Assembly (NCBI GenBank): GCA_002794775.1
Contig: NBAY01000063.1
Location: 62,001-126,000, forward strand
From: Porodaedalea pini
Lineage: Eukaryota > Basidiomycota > Agaricomycetes > Hymenochaetales > Hymenochaetaceae
Reading direction: 5' to 3'
Length of the DNA stretch: 64,000 nt
In this document: positions 1-10,954 of the stretch, piece after piece
How the letters are laid out: every line of letters starts with the position of its first letter
How positions within the stretch are numbered: the stretch's first letter is position 1
Program-made: the position numbers and the translations under genes
The notes under the pieces: generated by a model
The model's input: only the letters and a program-made list of their open reading frames with translations
What the model was told of the DNA's origin: nothing
Databases searched by the model: none

Positions 1-213
1 AGTACAGACGAAGAGCAAACAAAACGTAAAAAAAAAAGACTCGCTGTTGGGGTTGAGGGGATCGTTTCCGATTGCGGCAGACATAGTACGTGAAGAGTAG
101 TTTTCGAGTGCGCAAAGTTTTGATGAGCGAGTTGAGAGAAGTAAAGTGGTTTGGGGGAAAGGGAGAAAAGGTGAAGCGTCAACTCTATATTTCGGAACAC
201 GAGGTAAGTAAGA
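1..213. other. no gene recognised at window edge
   Basis: No coding pattern or RNA gene is visible in this short left flank. It may be the end of a gene outside the window. Confidence 0.4.
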
Positions 214-847
214 TAAGGTAGAGGAAAGTTAAACTCAACAAGCTGTGGCACTGATCTCACTTTCCTTTTCTAGCGACACACAATGATGACGAAATAAACT
301 TTTCAACTGGACACAAACTCACATTTTGGCCTCATAGTTCTCTTGGCCTTCCTGATAGCTACAGATGTATGTTTTTGTTTTTCAAAAATATGCAGTTTTG
401 GTCAAGCTATTTTAGGAAAAAGACTTTTTTGTTCCAAACATCATAGAATCAAATGAGCAGCATTCTGACGAACTTTGAAAATTCTGACCTTGAGATTTTT
501 GCGGCTCTCGGCTAACTCTGTTTGACAAATATTTTCCAAATATAGTAATTTATTATGTCACTAATGCAAAGGACTGAGTGGTACTCAAGCTCAGTGGGTT
601 AATAGGCAGTATCAATGGTCACAGGGTCTTAAATGAGAGGATTTTAGCTGAGATGGCTGCTGCCGGCATGTATTTACAATATGAATGCACTTTGACACTA
701 ATATATATTCCGGCAGTCCTCCAAAAAAAAAGTTTTTCGACCTCACATTTTTGCCACCAGGGTCCTTCCTAATGGGGAAGTCAAATAAAGTTTAAGGCTG
801 TGACATTGATGTGACAAGCTTGTCGAGTTTAACTTTCCTCTACCTTA
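214..847. mobile_element. MITE-like element with terminal inverted repeats
   Basis: The two ends are inverted copies of each other. About 31 nt at 214-244 match the reverse complement of 817-847 with one mismatch, and a weaker match extends another 20 nt inward. The ends read TAAGGTAGAGG...CCTCTACCTTA, so a TA dinucleotide sits on both sides, as expected for Tc1/mariner-type target duplication. The interior has no convincing coding sequence, so this looks like a non-autonomous element of about 630 bp. The superfamily is inferred only from the TA flanks. Confidence 0.55.
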
Positions 848-1798
848 GGCGAAATCCATACTCTACCACTTGTGACAAGCCGTGACAATCACGTGTTTGC
901 CGGACTTGACTTTATGCTGAACTCCAATGACAAGTTGTCACAAAATCCTGACCGAACGATAACGTATAAGGTTTCTATAAGAACGCATACAATGATTATT
1001 TGATTGTCAATAAACATGAAGATGAGACTGAAGCTGAGTTACGAACAAATTAAAAGGTCTGGGCGGTGTGCGATTCGGATGCGTCGAGCGGAGAATGAAT
1101 AAAGTTCTCACACTTGGTACAGACATTCACCGGTCCTTTAAACACTAATTCAATTTCCCTTCTCACATTTTTTTAAAAACATTAATTCTATTGTTTTTTG
1201 CATCAATACAAAGTGCTTATTGAGAAGGATCTGCATGAATTTTTTGGAGCATTCAAGTGTGCTAGTAAAATTAAATTTGCCTTCACAAGTTTTAGGGTGT
1301 TTTATGAGAAAATCAACTCCTTTGAACACCGCACATGATAATGTCACACTAGTGTTACTGTAATCTTGCAATACACTTACATCATCAGATCGGCTTATGA
1401 ACCCATCAAATTTGATCATTGTCTGCATTGTCTGACCTCCATAAATTGCAAAACCCACTCTCCTGCTGAAAAACCTCGAATATATATATTTTAGATGTCA
1501 TACATGCTGTGTGAAAACTTTCACATGTTTCTGTTGAGTGGTACTTTCAGAATAAATTTTGTTAGCAAGAGATGCTGCAAGTTTTGATTAAATTTGGTAC
1601 TTCTGATTTTCTCTGGACTCAACCATTGCACCGATTCTGCTCAAAATTCATACTCATATAGCCAGCAGGTGTATACACCTTCAGGAGTTTTTTCAGCACT
1701 AAATTAGAAAAATTGAGCGAGGAATTGCAAGGTGTTCAAAGGAACAGTGGTGTTTAAAGGACGCGTGAATGTCTGTAAAGCAGACGCGTCTGGCCACT
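848..1798. other. intergenic, nothing recognised
   Basis: About 950 bp without a recognisable gene. Short frames exist on both strands but show no conserved motif or splice structure. The right edge abuts the segment that is duplicated at 5770. Confidence 0.4.
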
Positions 1799-3511
1799 GT
1801 CCAAGCAAACGATTTGACCCAGGTCTTGCTGTATCGAAGCGATGGGCACTGACTGTACTTTTGTGCGCTGTAAAAGAATAGTATGGTAAGAATTACTGAA
1901 TTGGTGAAACTGACTGTAAAGGCCATTATATCAGCTCGTGCACTACAACATTAGTACTGGCAAGCAGAAACGATTCCCAAGGTAACCAGGATTTTGGTGC
2001 ACTTGCCATCATCCATCTGATACTTGTACAGATCTCCATCGCCCGATTCGCATAGATGTATGCCAAAACTGAAGGAGAAAGCTTCCGGTGTTGCGGGGCC
2101 ATAACGCAACAACGGTTTGGCCCTGAGGGCCAACACATGCAAGACACTAGCAGAACGAGTACAAGAGAGCTGTACACTTTGTGAAGGGTCCAAGAGCTTA
2201 TCAGAAGGTCAGGTCTTGACGCAGCTCTGCCAGTGCAGGCGATGCTCGACGGACCTTAGCTCAGTCGGACGAGATTGTACATGTTATCTCCGAAAACTAA
2301 TCGAAACTGATACAAAAGCGGTCGTCGTGGCTTGTTTTCTCTCCCCTTGACAGTACGACCACTCTATCCGATGTCCGATATGCAAGAAGAAGCTCGGTAC
2401 GAGGAACCCAGTATGTGTGAAGCTTTTCACTCTGAAATGCCGCTCACTCGCAGAGTAGAGCCATACCGACACTCGTGTCTTGATGAACCATTTGGTTCTT
2501 GGCCGATGGACCGCTATATCAAAGATCTGGATCCTCGTAGGCCCATTATGAGGGGTCCCACCAGCGTCTATGTCTTCGAAGAAAAGTATGTTCTCAAAGT
2601 ATACGGTAGTGACCCTCTGGAAGAGGTAGACAAGATGTTGCTCGCCGGTCCCGATTGCGCCGTACAAGTCTTGGGCCGCATTTATGACACAGCCTTCGGA
2701 CGATATTCTGGCTTTATTATGCCATATGAAAAGGCATTGACTTCTGGATTCCCGTTAGTCGACGAGAAAACATACCAAACGAACGAGGAATATTTTGGCT
2801 CTCCCTTCCGGCAGCTCCCACTCTCGAAGCAGCAGAAACGATCGGTTATAGACCAGTTGTGCGAGTTGGTTGACAGGCTGCACGCAAGGGGAATTGTCCA
2901 CGGTGATATAAAGCCTGGAAATCTCTTGCTCTGTAGCGGCGACAAACTGAGATTTTGCGACTTTGACACAGCAGCATTGGAATCTGAGAAATCGAATTCT
3001 GGTTTTTTCACAAACCAATACGTCTCCCCTTTCCGCATGCGCGATGCCGGCTATTATAAAGAGCCGATCACAAAGGCAGATGATCTATACGCCGTTGGCG
3101 TTTCCATCTGGGAGATATGGACAGACATATTCTCTTTCAGCGATCTTCAACTTACGAGGTACGAGATTGAGGATGCTATAGCCTTCGGCTTACGTCCGGA
3201 CCTGGCTGCTGTGGACGACCCTGAAATCGCGACATTCATCACGAAGTACCTTGATATGGGACCGAAACTTCCTATAAACTCCGTCATGCGCCCCACCGAT
3301 ATTTGCATAGAATCGTATGGGATCGCCTTCCTTGAATGCAAGGAATCTCCTCCACATACGTACTCTCAGCTTGCTCGGTGCTGCTATACGAATAATCCCG
3401 GAGAAGAGAAGCACTGTTGCCCCAATCCTGTTCGCGTTCCTCAGTCTCCCACTTCGATGCCCAGCGTTCTCATCTGCCCTAAATGTAATTTCATCGAATA
3501 TCGTGGTATCT
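1799..3511 (+). repeat. segmental tandem duplication, copy 1
   Basis: This segment is homologous to 5770-7507. Similarity covers the whole kinase gene and roughly 570 bp of its 5' flank; for example, the stretch around 2040-2220 matches 6030-6200. The duplication therefore copied the upstream region together with the gene. Confidence 0.75.
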
Positions 3512-3513
3512 AA
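2371..3513 (+). CDS. atypical protein kinase-like protein, copy 1
   Basis: A predicted single-exon kinase-fold protein of about 380 residues, starting at the first ATG in the frame (the frame is open further upstream, but without ATG). Visible motifs: a beta3-type lysine in YVLKVYG, a possible alpha-C Glu in PLEEVDKM, and a catalytic loop VHGDIKPGN in which HRD is HGD. The metal-binding motif is CDFD, so the Gly of DFG is replaced by Asp. An alpha-F Asp is in KADDLYAVGVSIWE. The C-terminus ends in a Cys-rich tail (CC...CPKC) that could bind zinc. Loss of DFG-Gly means activity is uncertain; the Lys and both Asp are kept. A paralogue lies at 6350 and a relic at 4318. Substrate and pathway are unknown. 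Confidence 0.75.
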   Translation: MSDMQEEARYEEPSMCEAFHSEMPLTRRVEPYRHSCLDEPFGSWPMDRYIKDLDPRRPIMRGPTSVYVFEEKYVLKVYGSDPLEEVDKMLLAGPDCAVQVLGRIYDTAFGRYSGFIMPYEKALTSGFPLVDEKTYQTNEEYFGSPFRQLPLSKQQKRSVIDQLCELVDRLHARGIVHGDIKPGNLLLCSGDKLRFCDFDTAALESEKSNSGFFTNQYVSPFRMRDAGYYKEPITKADDLYAVGVSIWEIWTDIFSFSDLQLTRYEIEDAIAFGLRPDLAAVDDPEIATFITKYLDMGPKLPINSVMRPTDICIESYGIAFLECKESPPHTYSQLARCCYTNNPGEEKHCCPNPVRVPQSPTSMPSVLICPKCNFIEYRGI

Positions 3514-4317
3514 CATGCGTTTCATAGCCCACTAATATAGGTTGGTTTCAGGCTTCAGGCTTTGTATGTGTTCTGAATGGCTTTTTTCTTATATTAATAT
3601 GTACATTCATCGCCGTATATGCATATTTTCCATTACATTCTTCATTTGTATCTGTACTTTTATTGCAACTGTTTGCCGCATGAGCTCAGAGCCCCAGACT
3701 CTTATGACAAAGTCCGCTTTTATTTGCTCTTGAAGATGATGGCATCACGTATATTGTCTACTGCTTGAAAATCAAAACTGTTCAAGTCGAGACTCGAGAG
3801 GAAGGAAAAAGTACAAGGAGGACATCGCACAAGTCAACTTCACCATGCCTATAGCTAGACCAGATCCAATGAGTAATTATTGAAATGAACAAATACTTAC
3901 GGACTCACCATGATGGTTCAGAGATCAATTATGATGTCCACGGATAGGCTCAAATAATAGGCTGTAACAGTGCGCCGGGCAGAGGCTCTTGGTTGCTGCC
4001 AGTGTATGGGTCTGAGGAGGCTCAGGCTCCGAGGCTCGTAATGCACTAGTAGTTGCCCCAGTCAATAACGCAGAATATTACGATCACACACCACATCGTG
4101 CATAATGCTCTGCGGTCTTACCTCCTCCTCATTTTATAGCTATAGCAACCATGCCTCTCTGCGCTACGCTGATGCCAACAACGCCGATCCGACGTCCATT
4201 CAAAACACAGAGGGAACCACACTCAGCGAGGCCGACCTCGATCCGCTCGTTAACCCGGGAGATGTGAGATGCTTTAATGTCGAACATTTGACGCTTTGGC
4301 TGACCTAGCAGTACCTT
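3514..4317. other. spacer between kinase copies
   Basis: About 800 bp with no supported gene. Frames here are short and lack motifs. The 3' part runs into the kinase relic at 4318. Confidence 0.35.
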
Positions 4318-4711
4318 AAGCGACCTCCCTCTTGATGACCTCGAGCTCGAGGACACCATCACCGGCGGCTTGCGACCAGATATCACTGCTGTGGACGACC
4401 CCGACATCGCACCGCTCATTACGAAGTACCTTTGCTCCGGCCTGAAGCTTTCGAATACCCACCATCAACTTGTTAATATATGCATAGAGCTGTATGGGAT
4501 TGCGTTTCTTGAGTGCAAGGCCTCTCCTCCACATACTTACTCGCAGTTTTCTCATTGCTGTTGCACAGATAAACCTGGCGAAGAAATTCATTACTGCCCT
4601 AATCCTAGGCCTGTCCGTATTCCTCAGTCTCCCACTTCCGTTCCCAGCGTTCTTATCTGTCCTCGATGTAATCTGATTGAGTATAACTTGTCTTGCATAC
4701 ATGTAGAATAG
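4318..4711 (+). pseudogene. kinase C-terminal relic, third copy
   Basis: The translation matches only the last third of the neighbouring kinases. It includes AVDDPDIAPLITKYL, CIELYGIAFLECKASPP and the Cys-rich end VLICPRCNLIEY. The lysine, catalytic-loop and DFD regions are absent upstream, so it cannot encode a kinase. It sits between the two full copies, consistent with an older member of the tandem array that lost its N-terminal part. It keeps the same C-terminal Cys tail frame as copy 1, which helps polarise the frameshift in copy 2. Confidence 0.75.
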
Positions 4712-4762
4712 ATTATTTCGGGGCCTTATTCAGCGATTTGAATTCCAGAGAAACGCATTCAT

Positions 4763-5479
4763 TTATGTTATCAGTTGCGACAGTTCTTGTGGAATGATGA
4801 GATGCAATATGACTTCTCTTTCTTTCAAAGCTGTTACACAAAAAACTATGAGTAGTATGCGATCGATTGTCGACAGAATGAACATAACAATGAGGTAGAC
4901 ATCGGCGTGTTGTACCGGCGCATCCTTCATGTGTTCAGACGAGCGAATAACAAAATATGCCGACGGAAGAGGAGTCATGTCCCACGGCTCAAGTGCGTAC
5001 AAGATGATATCGGAAATCCATATTATGATTGAACAGAAAAACAAAAACAATTCGAGAGATAGCATCTTTTATTATTACAACCTGAGAGGAAGAGGCCTCT
5101 CAGGTAGCTCTTAAGAGCTGTTCTGTAACCTGACGGTTACATACTGAATGCGGCACGGTACAAAAGCACATGAGTCAGGATGTCAACGAGCAGTAGTTTA
5201 CGCCATCTCCTCACCATGTTTGATATATCAAACTTGAATCTCTGGAAGCCGAGGCTCGAAAACAAGGCACTTGTTGCAGTACGGGCAAAGTATTCGAGTG
5301 CCAGTTTGCACTTGACCGGAGACCGGAGGGTAATGCGGGCTTGGATGATGCCTTGGAATGCACCACGTCCAACCGAAATCATGAATCATCTCCCTACGTG
5401 CATTGCACATATGGTCCTCATAGTAGACATGGTCTGCATTACGGCAATTGACGTAGCGCTTCTGAAATGTGAGGCACAT
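4763..5479 (-). pseudogene. possible decayed membrane-protein gene
   Basis: On the minus strand, a 100-residue stretch (5065 to 4763) has two strongly hydrophobic segments (LELFLFFCSIIIWISDIILY and VYLIVMFILSTIDRILLIVF). Upstream minus-strand frames at 5137-5382 and 5228-5479 are open, but I could not join them in one frame with convincing splice sites. It may be a remnant of a multi-pass membrane protein or chance hydrophobic frames. No family was recognised. Confidence 0.25.
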
Positions 5480-5769
5480 CTCTTGTAATTGTCATGTTTG
5501 TCAGATACGAATATTATCGCTAACTCGTAAAGGTATACCTTGTTAACAAGACGTTTCAAACTTGTCGAGAGATTTCGTATGAGTTCTGCAATTCTGCAGA
5601 TATTGAGATATTGGTTGGTTCGAGGGTAGCTCAACATGCCAGTATTTATACCAGTGTCGTCTTGTGTGAAGCCCCAAACTGAAGAGCCGCGAAGCGTTGA
5701 GCCTTTCCCAAAGCAAACTAAGATAGAGATCCTTTCAGTAGAGCACAGGAAAAGAAGCTGTGAGGTGTA

Positions 5770-7507
5770 AGTCCAAGCAAACAATTTTGACCAGCTCGAC
5801 TCGTGTCGAAGCAATCCGCAGCACGCCAGTGAATTATGAAAACAATATGGAAGGAGTTACTGTATTGGTGAGGCTGGCTATAGAGGCCCTAGGCGCAAGT
5901 CCGAGTCATGTTTGCTGGAGTACAGCGGATAAGCATAAGCGACCCATAAGCAAATTCCGAGTACACGGCGCCGTCGTTCGTCTAATAGTCCCTATTACCT
6001 GATTTGTATCCTTTTACCATTTCTGAAGCTGTTTGCATACAGAGTGCACGCCAAACTCGAGTGAGAGAGCTTCCGGTGTTGTGGGGCCCGAACGCAACTT
6101 CGCGTTGGCCCAGAAGGCAAACGCATGGATAACACTAATAGAGCGAACACAAGAGAGCTGTGCACGTTGTAAAGGATCCGAGAACTTATCAGAAGGTCAG
6201 GCCTTTACGCGACCCTACCAGTGCAGACGACGCTTAACAGTCCGTAAGTCGGGACAAGATTTTAAACTCCGAAACTTAACCGAAGCTGATACAAAAGCGG
6301 TCGTCGTGGCTTGCTTTCTCTCCCACTGACTGTACGTCCATTATATCCGATGTCCCATCTACAAGAAGCAACCCAGTACGAGGATTCCAGTATGTATGAA
6401 GTGTTTTCACTCTTTGAAACGCCGCTCACTTGCAGAATAGAGCCATACAGACACTCGTGTCTTGATGAACCATTTGGTTCTTGGCCTATGGACCGGAATT
6501 TTACTCTTGGTGACATCATTCATCTCAGATCGATCACATGGAGTCCCATAAGCGAAGTCTACGTCTTCGAGGAAAAGTATGTTCTCAAAGTATATGGTGG
6601 TGGCGACCCTCTGGAGGAGGTAGACAAGATGCTGCTCGCCGGTCCCGATTGCGCCGTACAAGTCGTTGGTCGTATTTACGATCCAAGCCTCAAACAATAT
6701 TCCGGATTTATCATGCCATATGAGAGAGCATTGACTTCTGGGCCCCCGTTGGTCGATGAGGCGACGTACGAGACGAATAAAGAATATTACGGCTCTCCCT
6801 TCCGACGACTCCTACTGTCGAAGGAGCAGAAACGATCGGTTATAGACCAGCTGTGCGAACTGGTCGACAAGCTTCACACAAAGGGAATTGTCCACGGTGA
6901 TATCAAGCCTGGGAACATCTTGCTCTGTAGCGACGACAAGCTGAGATTCTGCGACTTTTATACGGCAGCATTGGAATCTGAAAAGACAAACTCCGGTTTC
7001 TTTTCGGAACGCTATATCTCTCCCTTCCGCATCCGCGACATGGGATTCTACAGGGAGCCGATCACGAAAGCAGACGATCTATATGCCGTCGGCGTTTCCA
7101 TCTGGGAAATATGGACAGACATATTCCCTTTCAGCGATCTTCCACTTACGAGATACGAGATTGAGGACGCCATAGCCTTCGGCTTACGTCCGGACCTGGC
7201 TGCTGTGGACGACCCTGAAATCGCGACACTCATCACGAAGTACCTTGATATGGGACCGAAACTTCCTATAAATTCTTGCAAGTGCCCCACCGATATCTGC
7301 ATAGAATCGTATGGCATCGCCTTTCTTGAATGCAAGGCAACTCCCCCGCATACTTATTCTCAGATCGCTCGTTGCAGCTGCGTGGACAATATCGGGAAGA
7401 GAGGGACCGTTGCCTCAATCCTGTTCGCATACCTCAGTCTGTCACGTCCATCCCCAGCGTACTCATCTGTCCTAAATGTAATTTCATTGAATATCGAGGA
7501 GTTTGAG
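5770..7507 (+). repeat. segmental tandem duplication, copy 2
   Basis: Homologous to 1799-3511, covering the 5' flank and the kinase gene. The two copies differ by many substitutions and small indels, so the duplication is not very recent. Confidence 0.75.
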
Positions 7508-7519
7508 TATCAACGATAG
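6350..7519 (+). CDS. atypical protein kinase-like protein, copy 2
   Basis: Paralogue of the kinase at 2371, about 389 residues, starting at the ATG equivalent to that of copy 1. The beta3 Lys (YVLKVYG), VHGDIKPGN loop and KADDLYAVGVSIWE are kept. The DFG position reads CDFY, where copy 1 has CDFD. Near 7395 small indels shift the frame relative to copy 1. The predicted C-terminus is therefore unrelated (ends EEFEYQR), while the bases for the Cys tail CPKCNFIEYRG still exist in another frame just downstream. Copy 2 thus either lost its C-terminal Cys motif or is decaying. Function unknown. Confidence 0.65.
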   Translation: MSHLQEATQYEDSSMYEVFSLFETPLTCRIEPYRHSCLDEPFGSWPMDRNFTLGDIIHLRSITWSPISEVYVFEEKYVLKVYGGGDPLEEVDKMLLAGPDCAVQVVGRIYDPSLKQYSGFIMPYERALTSGPPLVDEATYETNKEYYGSPFRRLLLSKEQKRSVIDQLCELVDKLHTKGIVHGDIKPGNILLCSDDKLRFCDFYTAALESEKTNSGFFSERYISPFRIRDMGFYREPITKADDLYAVGVSIWEIWTDIFPFSDLPLTRYEIEDAIAFGLRPDLAAVDDPEIATLITKYLDMGPKLPINSCKCPTDICIESYGIAFLECKATPPHTYSQIARCSCVDNIGKRGTVASILFAYLSLSRPSPAYSSVLNVISLNIEEFEYQR

Positions 7520-7901
7520 TTTGTATGTACTTTATTAATTCAACGACCAACCCTATCTCGTATTCGTACAGAAAGGTGTGCCCCTCCATCTTTTCCGCTA
7601 AGGGATTGACCTAATAACAGATTCCAATTAAGGTCGTGCGCCTATCACAGTTGAGCTGTTACTTGTTGTACAGGATTGTGTTATTGTTCGAGAAAGCACG
7701 CGAGTCCATTTTTGGTACAGTAATAAGGGGCAGAGTTTATCGAAAGAGGCTGCAGTGGATGACAACGATACGTGTGAAAGTGAAATGCTCGTTAATTGAG
7801 AATCTGCGTATATTAGGCAATGGATGAATTAGCAGCAGATTTAATTGAACTGACTTTCTTGTTAAGGTTCAGTTGGTTAATGAACGCAGAAATCTTCTTG
7901 A
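7520..7901. other. convergent intergenic spacer
   Basis: A gap of 382 bp between kinase copy 2 (plus strand) and the 3' end of the F-box gene (minus strand). It presumably holds both 3' ends. No other feature seen. Confidence 0.4.
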
Positions 7902-10659
7902 TCAAAGGACTTGTCGTGTCTGGAAGAAAAAGTAATCAATAGAGATTTGATAAATAGAAGCCGTATGAACACACTTCGCCTGCGCGTGCGCAATTGCTTC
8001 ACCATGCGACATAAATCGTCTTTGAACCTCCGCCCCATCGCAAAGATCACAATGAAGGTTGTAGGAAGTACCAGCTCTCCCGGTTGTGTCAGTCGCAAAG
8101 TAATTAAAAGAGGCCGGTTGCGCCACAGAGACGAGTGCGCCTAAAAGATCATGATCGTCCACAAAGGTGCAAGTTAGTTTGCCGTCGCGCACGAGCTGTC
8201 GGCCTTTAGAGGTCGTCCTGCCCTCCTTGAAGTAGTGATAGACCTGACGAAGTGATAGTGTGGCTTAAAATAGGTACGACACAAAAAACTGACGAACCAT
8301 ATCTGCCCAGCTCATACGCTTTTGGGCTACGACCCAACACTTCACGCATACGAAGGCCTTGCCCATCAATTCCAGCTCCGACAGCTCGATCTCCTCGGGT
8401 CTGTGACATCCCAGAGACACGAGAAGGGAATAGGCGATCGTAATGATGATTTGTTCGACTTCGAATTTGTAGAAGTCAGACTCTTGCAGATACTGAATAT
8501 TGGGTTTGGCGTCAGCCATTAGCTTCGGCCAGCTGGGAATGATGGATCTATAGCTGGCGCAGGGTGACGACAGTCCGTGAGCGAAGTAAAGGGCAGCTGG
8601 TCCGTTCATGATGAATGGACCTCGACTCAATGCACGTTTGATGGTATCTAGCAGCAAGGGAGACAATGGCAGGCCTGCGAAATCGTGATCGTATAGTAAT
8701 GAGAAATGAGCAGCAAGAGAAGCTTTGGCGAATCGGCCAAGCACGACTTGTCTCTTAGTCGTAAGCGTTGTTTCTGCAGTGAGGAAAAGATGCCGCCAGC
8801 TGTTATGCGTGATCGATACAATGTCTTCCTTGATAAGTTCTGCTGCAGCTGGAAGACGCAAAAATTCAGTGAAAGTGATGATAGTAGGTACGGCGAACAA
8901 GTCCTTGATGTCGATGTCGGATTTAAGAGTATTCCATTTCAGCAACTCAAGCTCATTTGGGTTGGTAGCTTCGCCTTTCAAAATCATACTCTTCGGATCG
9001 TAGTAGTAAGCGCACTCCGGGAGCTTCCCTGTCAGATAGAAGTAATAGCACTTGTACACCTCCTTGCTGCGTTCCACAGTACGCATATTTTGAGCTCTCT
9101 GCCTTTTAATGGGTTGAAGGATAGCTTCTAGCTTAGGACGGATTGTGTTCCAGTCTACATAATGGCGTCAGACTTCTGTCACATATTGCCACGCCACACT
9201 TACTTCTATCAGTCAGTACTATCGGCTGTCGGACAAGCTTTCTCCATTCATCCGCGTGCTTTGTCGAGGCTTCAACAACGTCTGTCTTCTCGTGACCAAG
9301 ATCCAAGAGCCTCTTAGTAATCCTGTCATATAGCGTAATCAGCTCAAAACTCAGCGAAACAGCGATGCGTATGTATTACAGTTGCGCCCGCTCAAGCTTC
9401 AAGAGCTCGTTCTGTGCCGCTTGACTATCCTCTACATCGGTAATCCACGCATTAACCTCGGTGGCCCACTAAACGAATCATCGTTTCAGCATGCTGCTGT
9501 TACTCGATCGATGAAGACTCACCTCCACCGTTGTTTGGACAATTTTCAATCTTTCTAAGACAAATGCACTTCGTTCACCTGTATTATTGAAAGAGTGGTA
9601 CGCATTGGTGAGAAGAACAAAGTCGTTTATGAAGAATCGAATCCTCTGTAGACTGAGATTATGAACAGCGTCGGGTGGGACGTCCTGGGTGACTTCAAGG
9701 AGAGGAATCAAAAATCGTGAACGGTGCCTCTGGAGAGAAAAAGACAGCTCACGACTGAAGTAAGGCAGGAGACAAACAAGCTCTGAATGGTAATCTCCAT
9801 GTCGTAATTTTTCTTGAACAAGAGTAGTGCATTTAATGACGCTTAAGGAAGAGAGTCAACGACAAGCAGGGTGAAAAGGGATCATTCGCATACTTGACGC
9901 GGAAACAAGTCTTGCATAACCGTAACCTCAGAAGTATTTCTGCGTTCTTTACCCGGGCACCACAGGCCTGACGTATAACCATTTATTAGCCTCTCTTCAC
10001 GCATATAGTCTATAACAGTAACTTACCTGACACTCTCGATCATAAAGCAGACTTGCGAACTCTGGCTCGCTCATTTCATCTGGACATCCAGGAAGTCCCT
10101 GGGCATCTCGAGCGGCGCGCCAAATTGATCTGGACTGCTTAGAAATGAGGAGATCCCTCAATGTGGTTGAAGTACGTGCAAGTTGTAAAATGTCATATGG
10201 AGATAAGTGCCTTGCCACCTTGAGTTGGAAAGATAAATTGATAGATGACATTGTCGAGAGTACCTCGGAAGACATACCTCGCAGAAAATGTCAATAGGAA
10301 GGTTCATTACGAAAGACAGCTGGCCATCCTGGCGACTCGGCAATTTGACCGCGCGCGGCTTTTGCGCCTTCCGTTCCTTGTATTTCTTCCCAATGATGAG
10401 GTTGTTCAGGCGGCCACCTGTAAAATATGTCAGACACGAAATGATAATAACCGCAGGCTAAGTCTGGCTCACGCGTGGCGGAATGCGCTAGAGCCCGAGC
10501 TTTCTCCAACTTCCGCGCGCCATTCACAGGTACTTCAGAGTTTCCTGTCGGAGAGACATTTTCTTTGTTGAGAGAGCTGAGGCTACCGTTCCGTTCGACA
10601 CCAGTTACAGCTGCCACTCGTGGAGTCGGATTGAGTTGGTTACTCAAACCCAGTGGCAT
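7902..10659 (-). CDS. F-box domain protein, basidiomycete type
   Basis: A predicted substrate-recognition subunit of an SCF ubiquitin ligase. Exon 1 is 10473-10659, exon 2 10278-10417 and exon 3 10027-10218, all with GT/AG borders and consistent phases; further exons run to 7902. A basic linker is followed by the F-box (LPIDIFCEVARHLSPYDILQ). Next come the diagnostic LARTSTTLRDLL, SRSIWRAARD and MSEPEFASLLYDRECQ blocks, then a paired-Cys motif (CQACGARV...RLCKTCF). A WNTIRPKLEAILQ block opens the long C-terminal part, which ends with a possible zinc finger (HCDLCDG...H). This order matches the many F-box proteins of Agaricomycetes. The target is unknown. The last intron (about 8220-8293) and the stop at 7902 are less certain. 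Confidence 0.8.
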
Positions 10660-10954
10660 GTTGCCCCTGTTCGCACGTCAGGTAACGAGTATGGCTTTAC
10701 GACACGCCAGTCACACCTTCTGTGCACAGAAGAAACAGCGGCAAGATCCCGAATGATGTTGAGATACGAGACAGGTGAGTCGCGGGAAGTTCAACCGATA
10801 GACGCGAGAATGAAAATGCAGACGCGTAAAGCAGTTCGTTCTCACGTGCGAGAAGCGGAAAATAAGCATTAGCTAATAAGTACAGAAAGCGAAAACAATA
10901 TGAACAAGAACGCAAACCGTGAGTGAATAAAATAGGCGGAAAAGATGAAGATGA
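10660..10954. other. spacer, F-box upstream / NOP56 downstream
   Basis: About 295 bp holding the presumed F-box promoter and the NOP56 3' end. No TATA-like box stands out. Confidence 0.35.
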
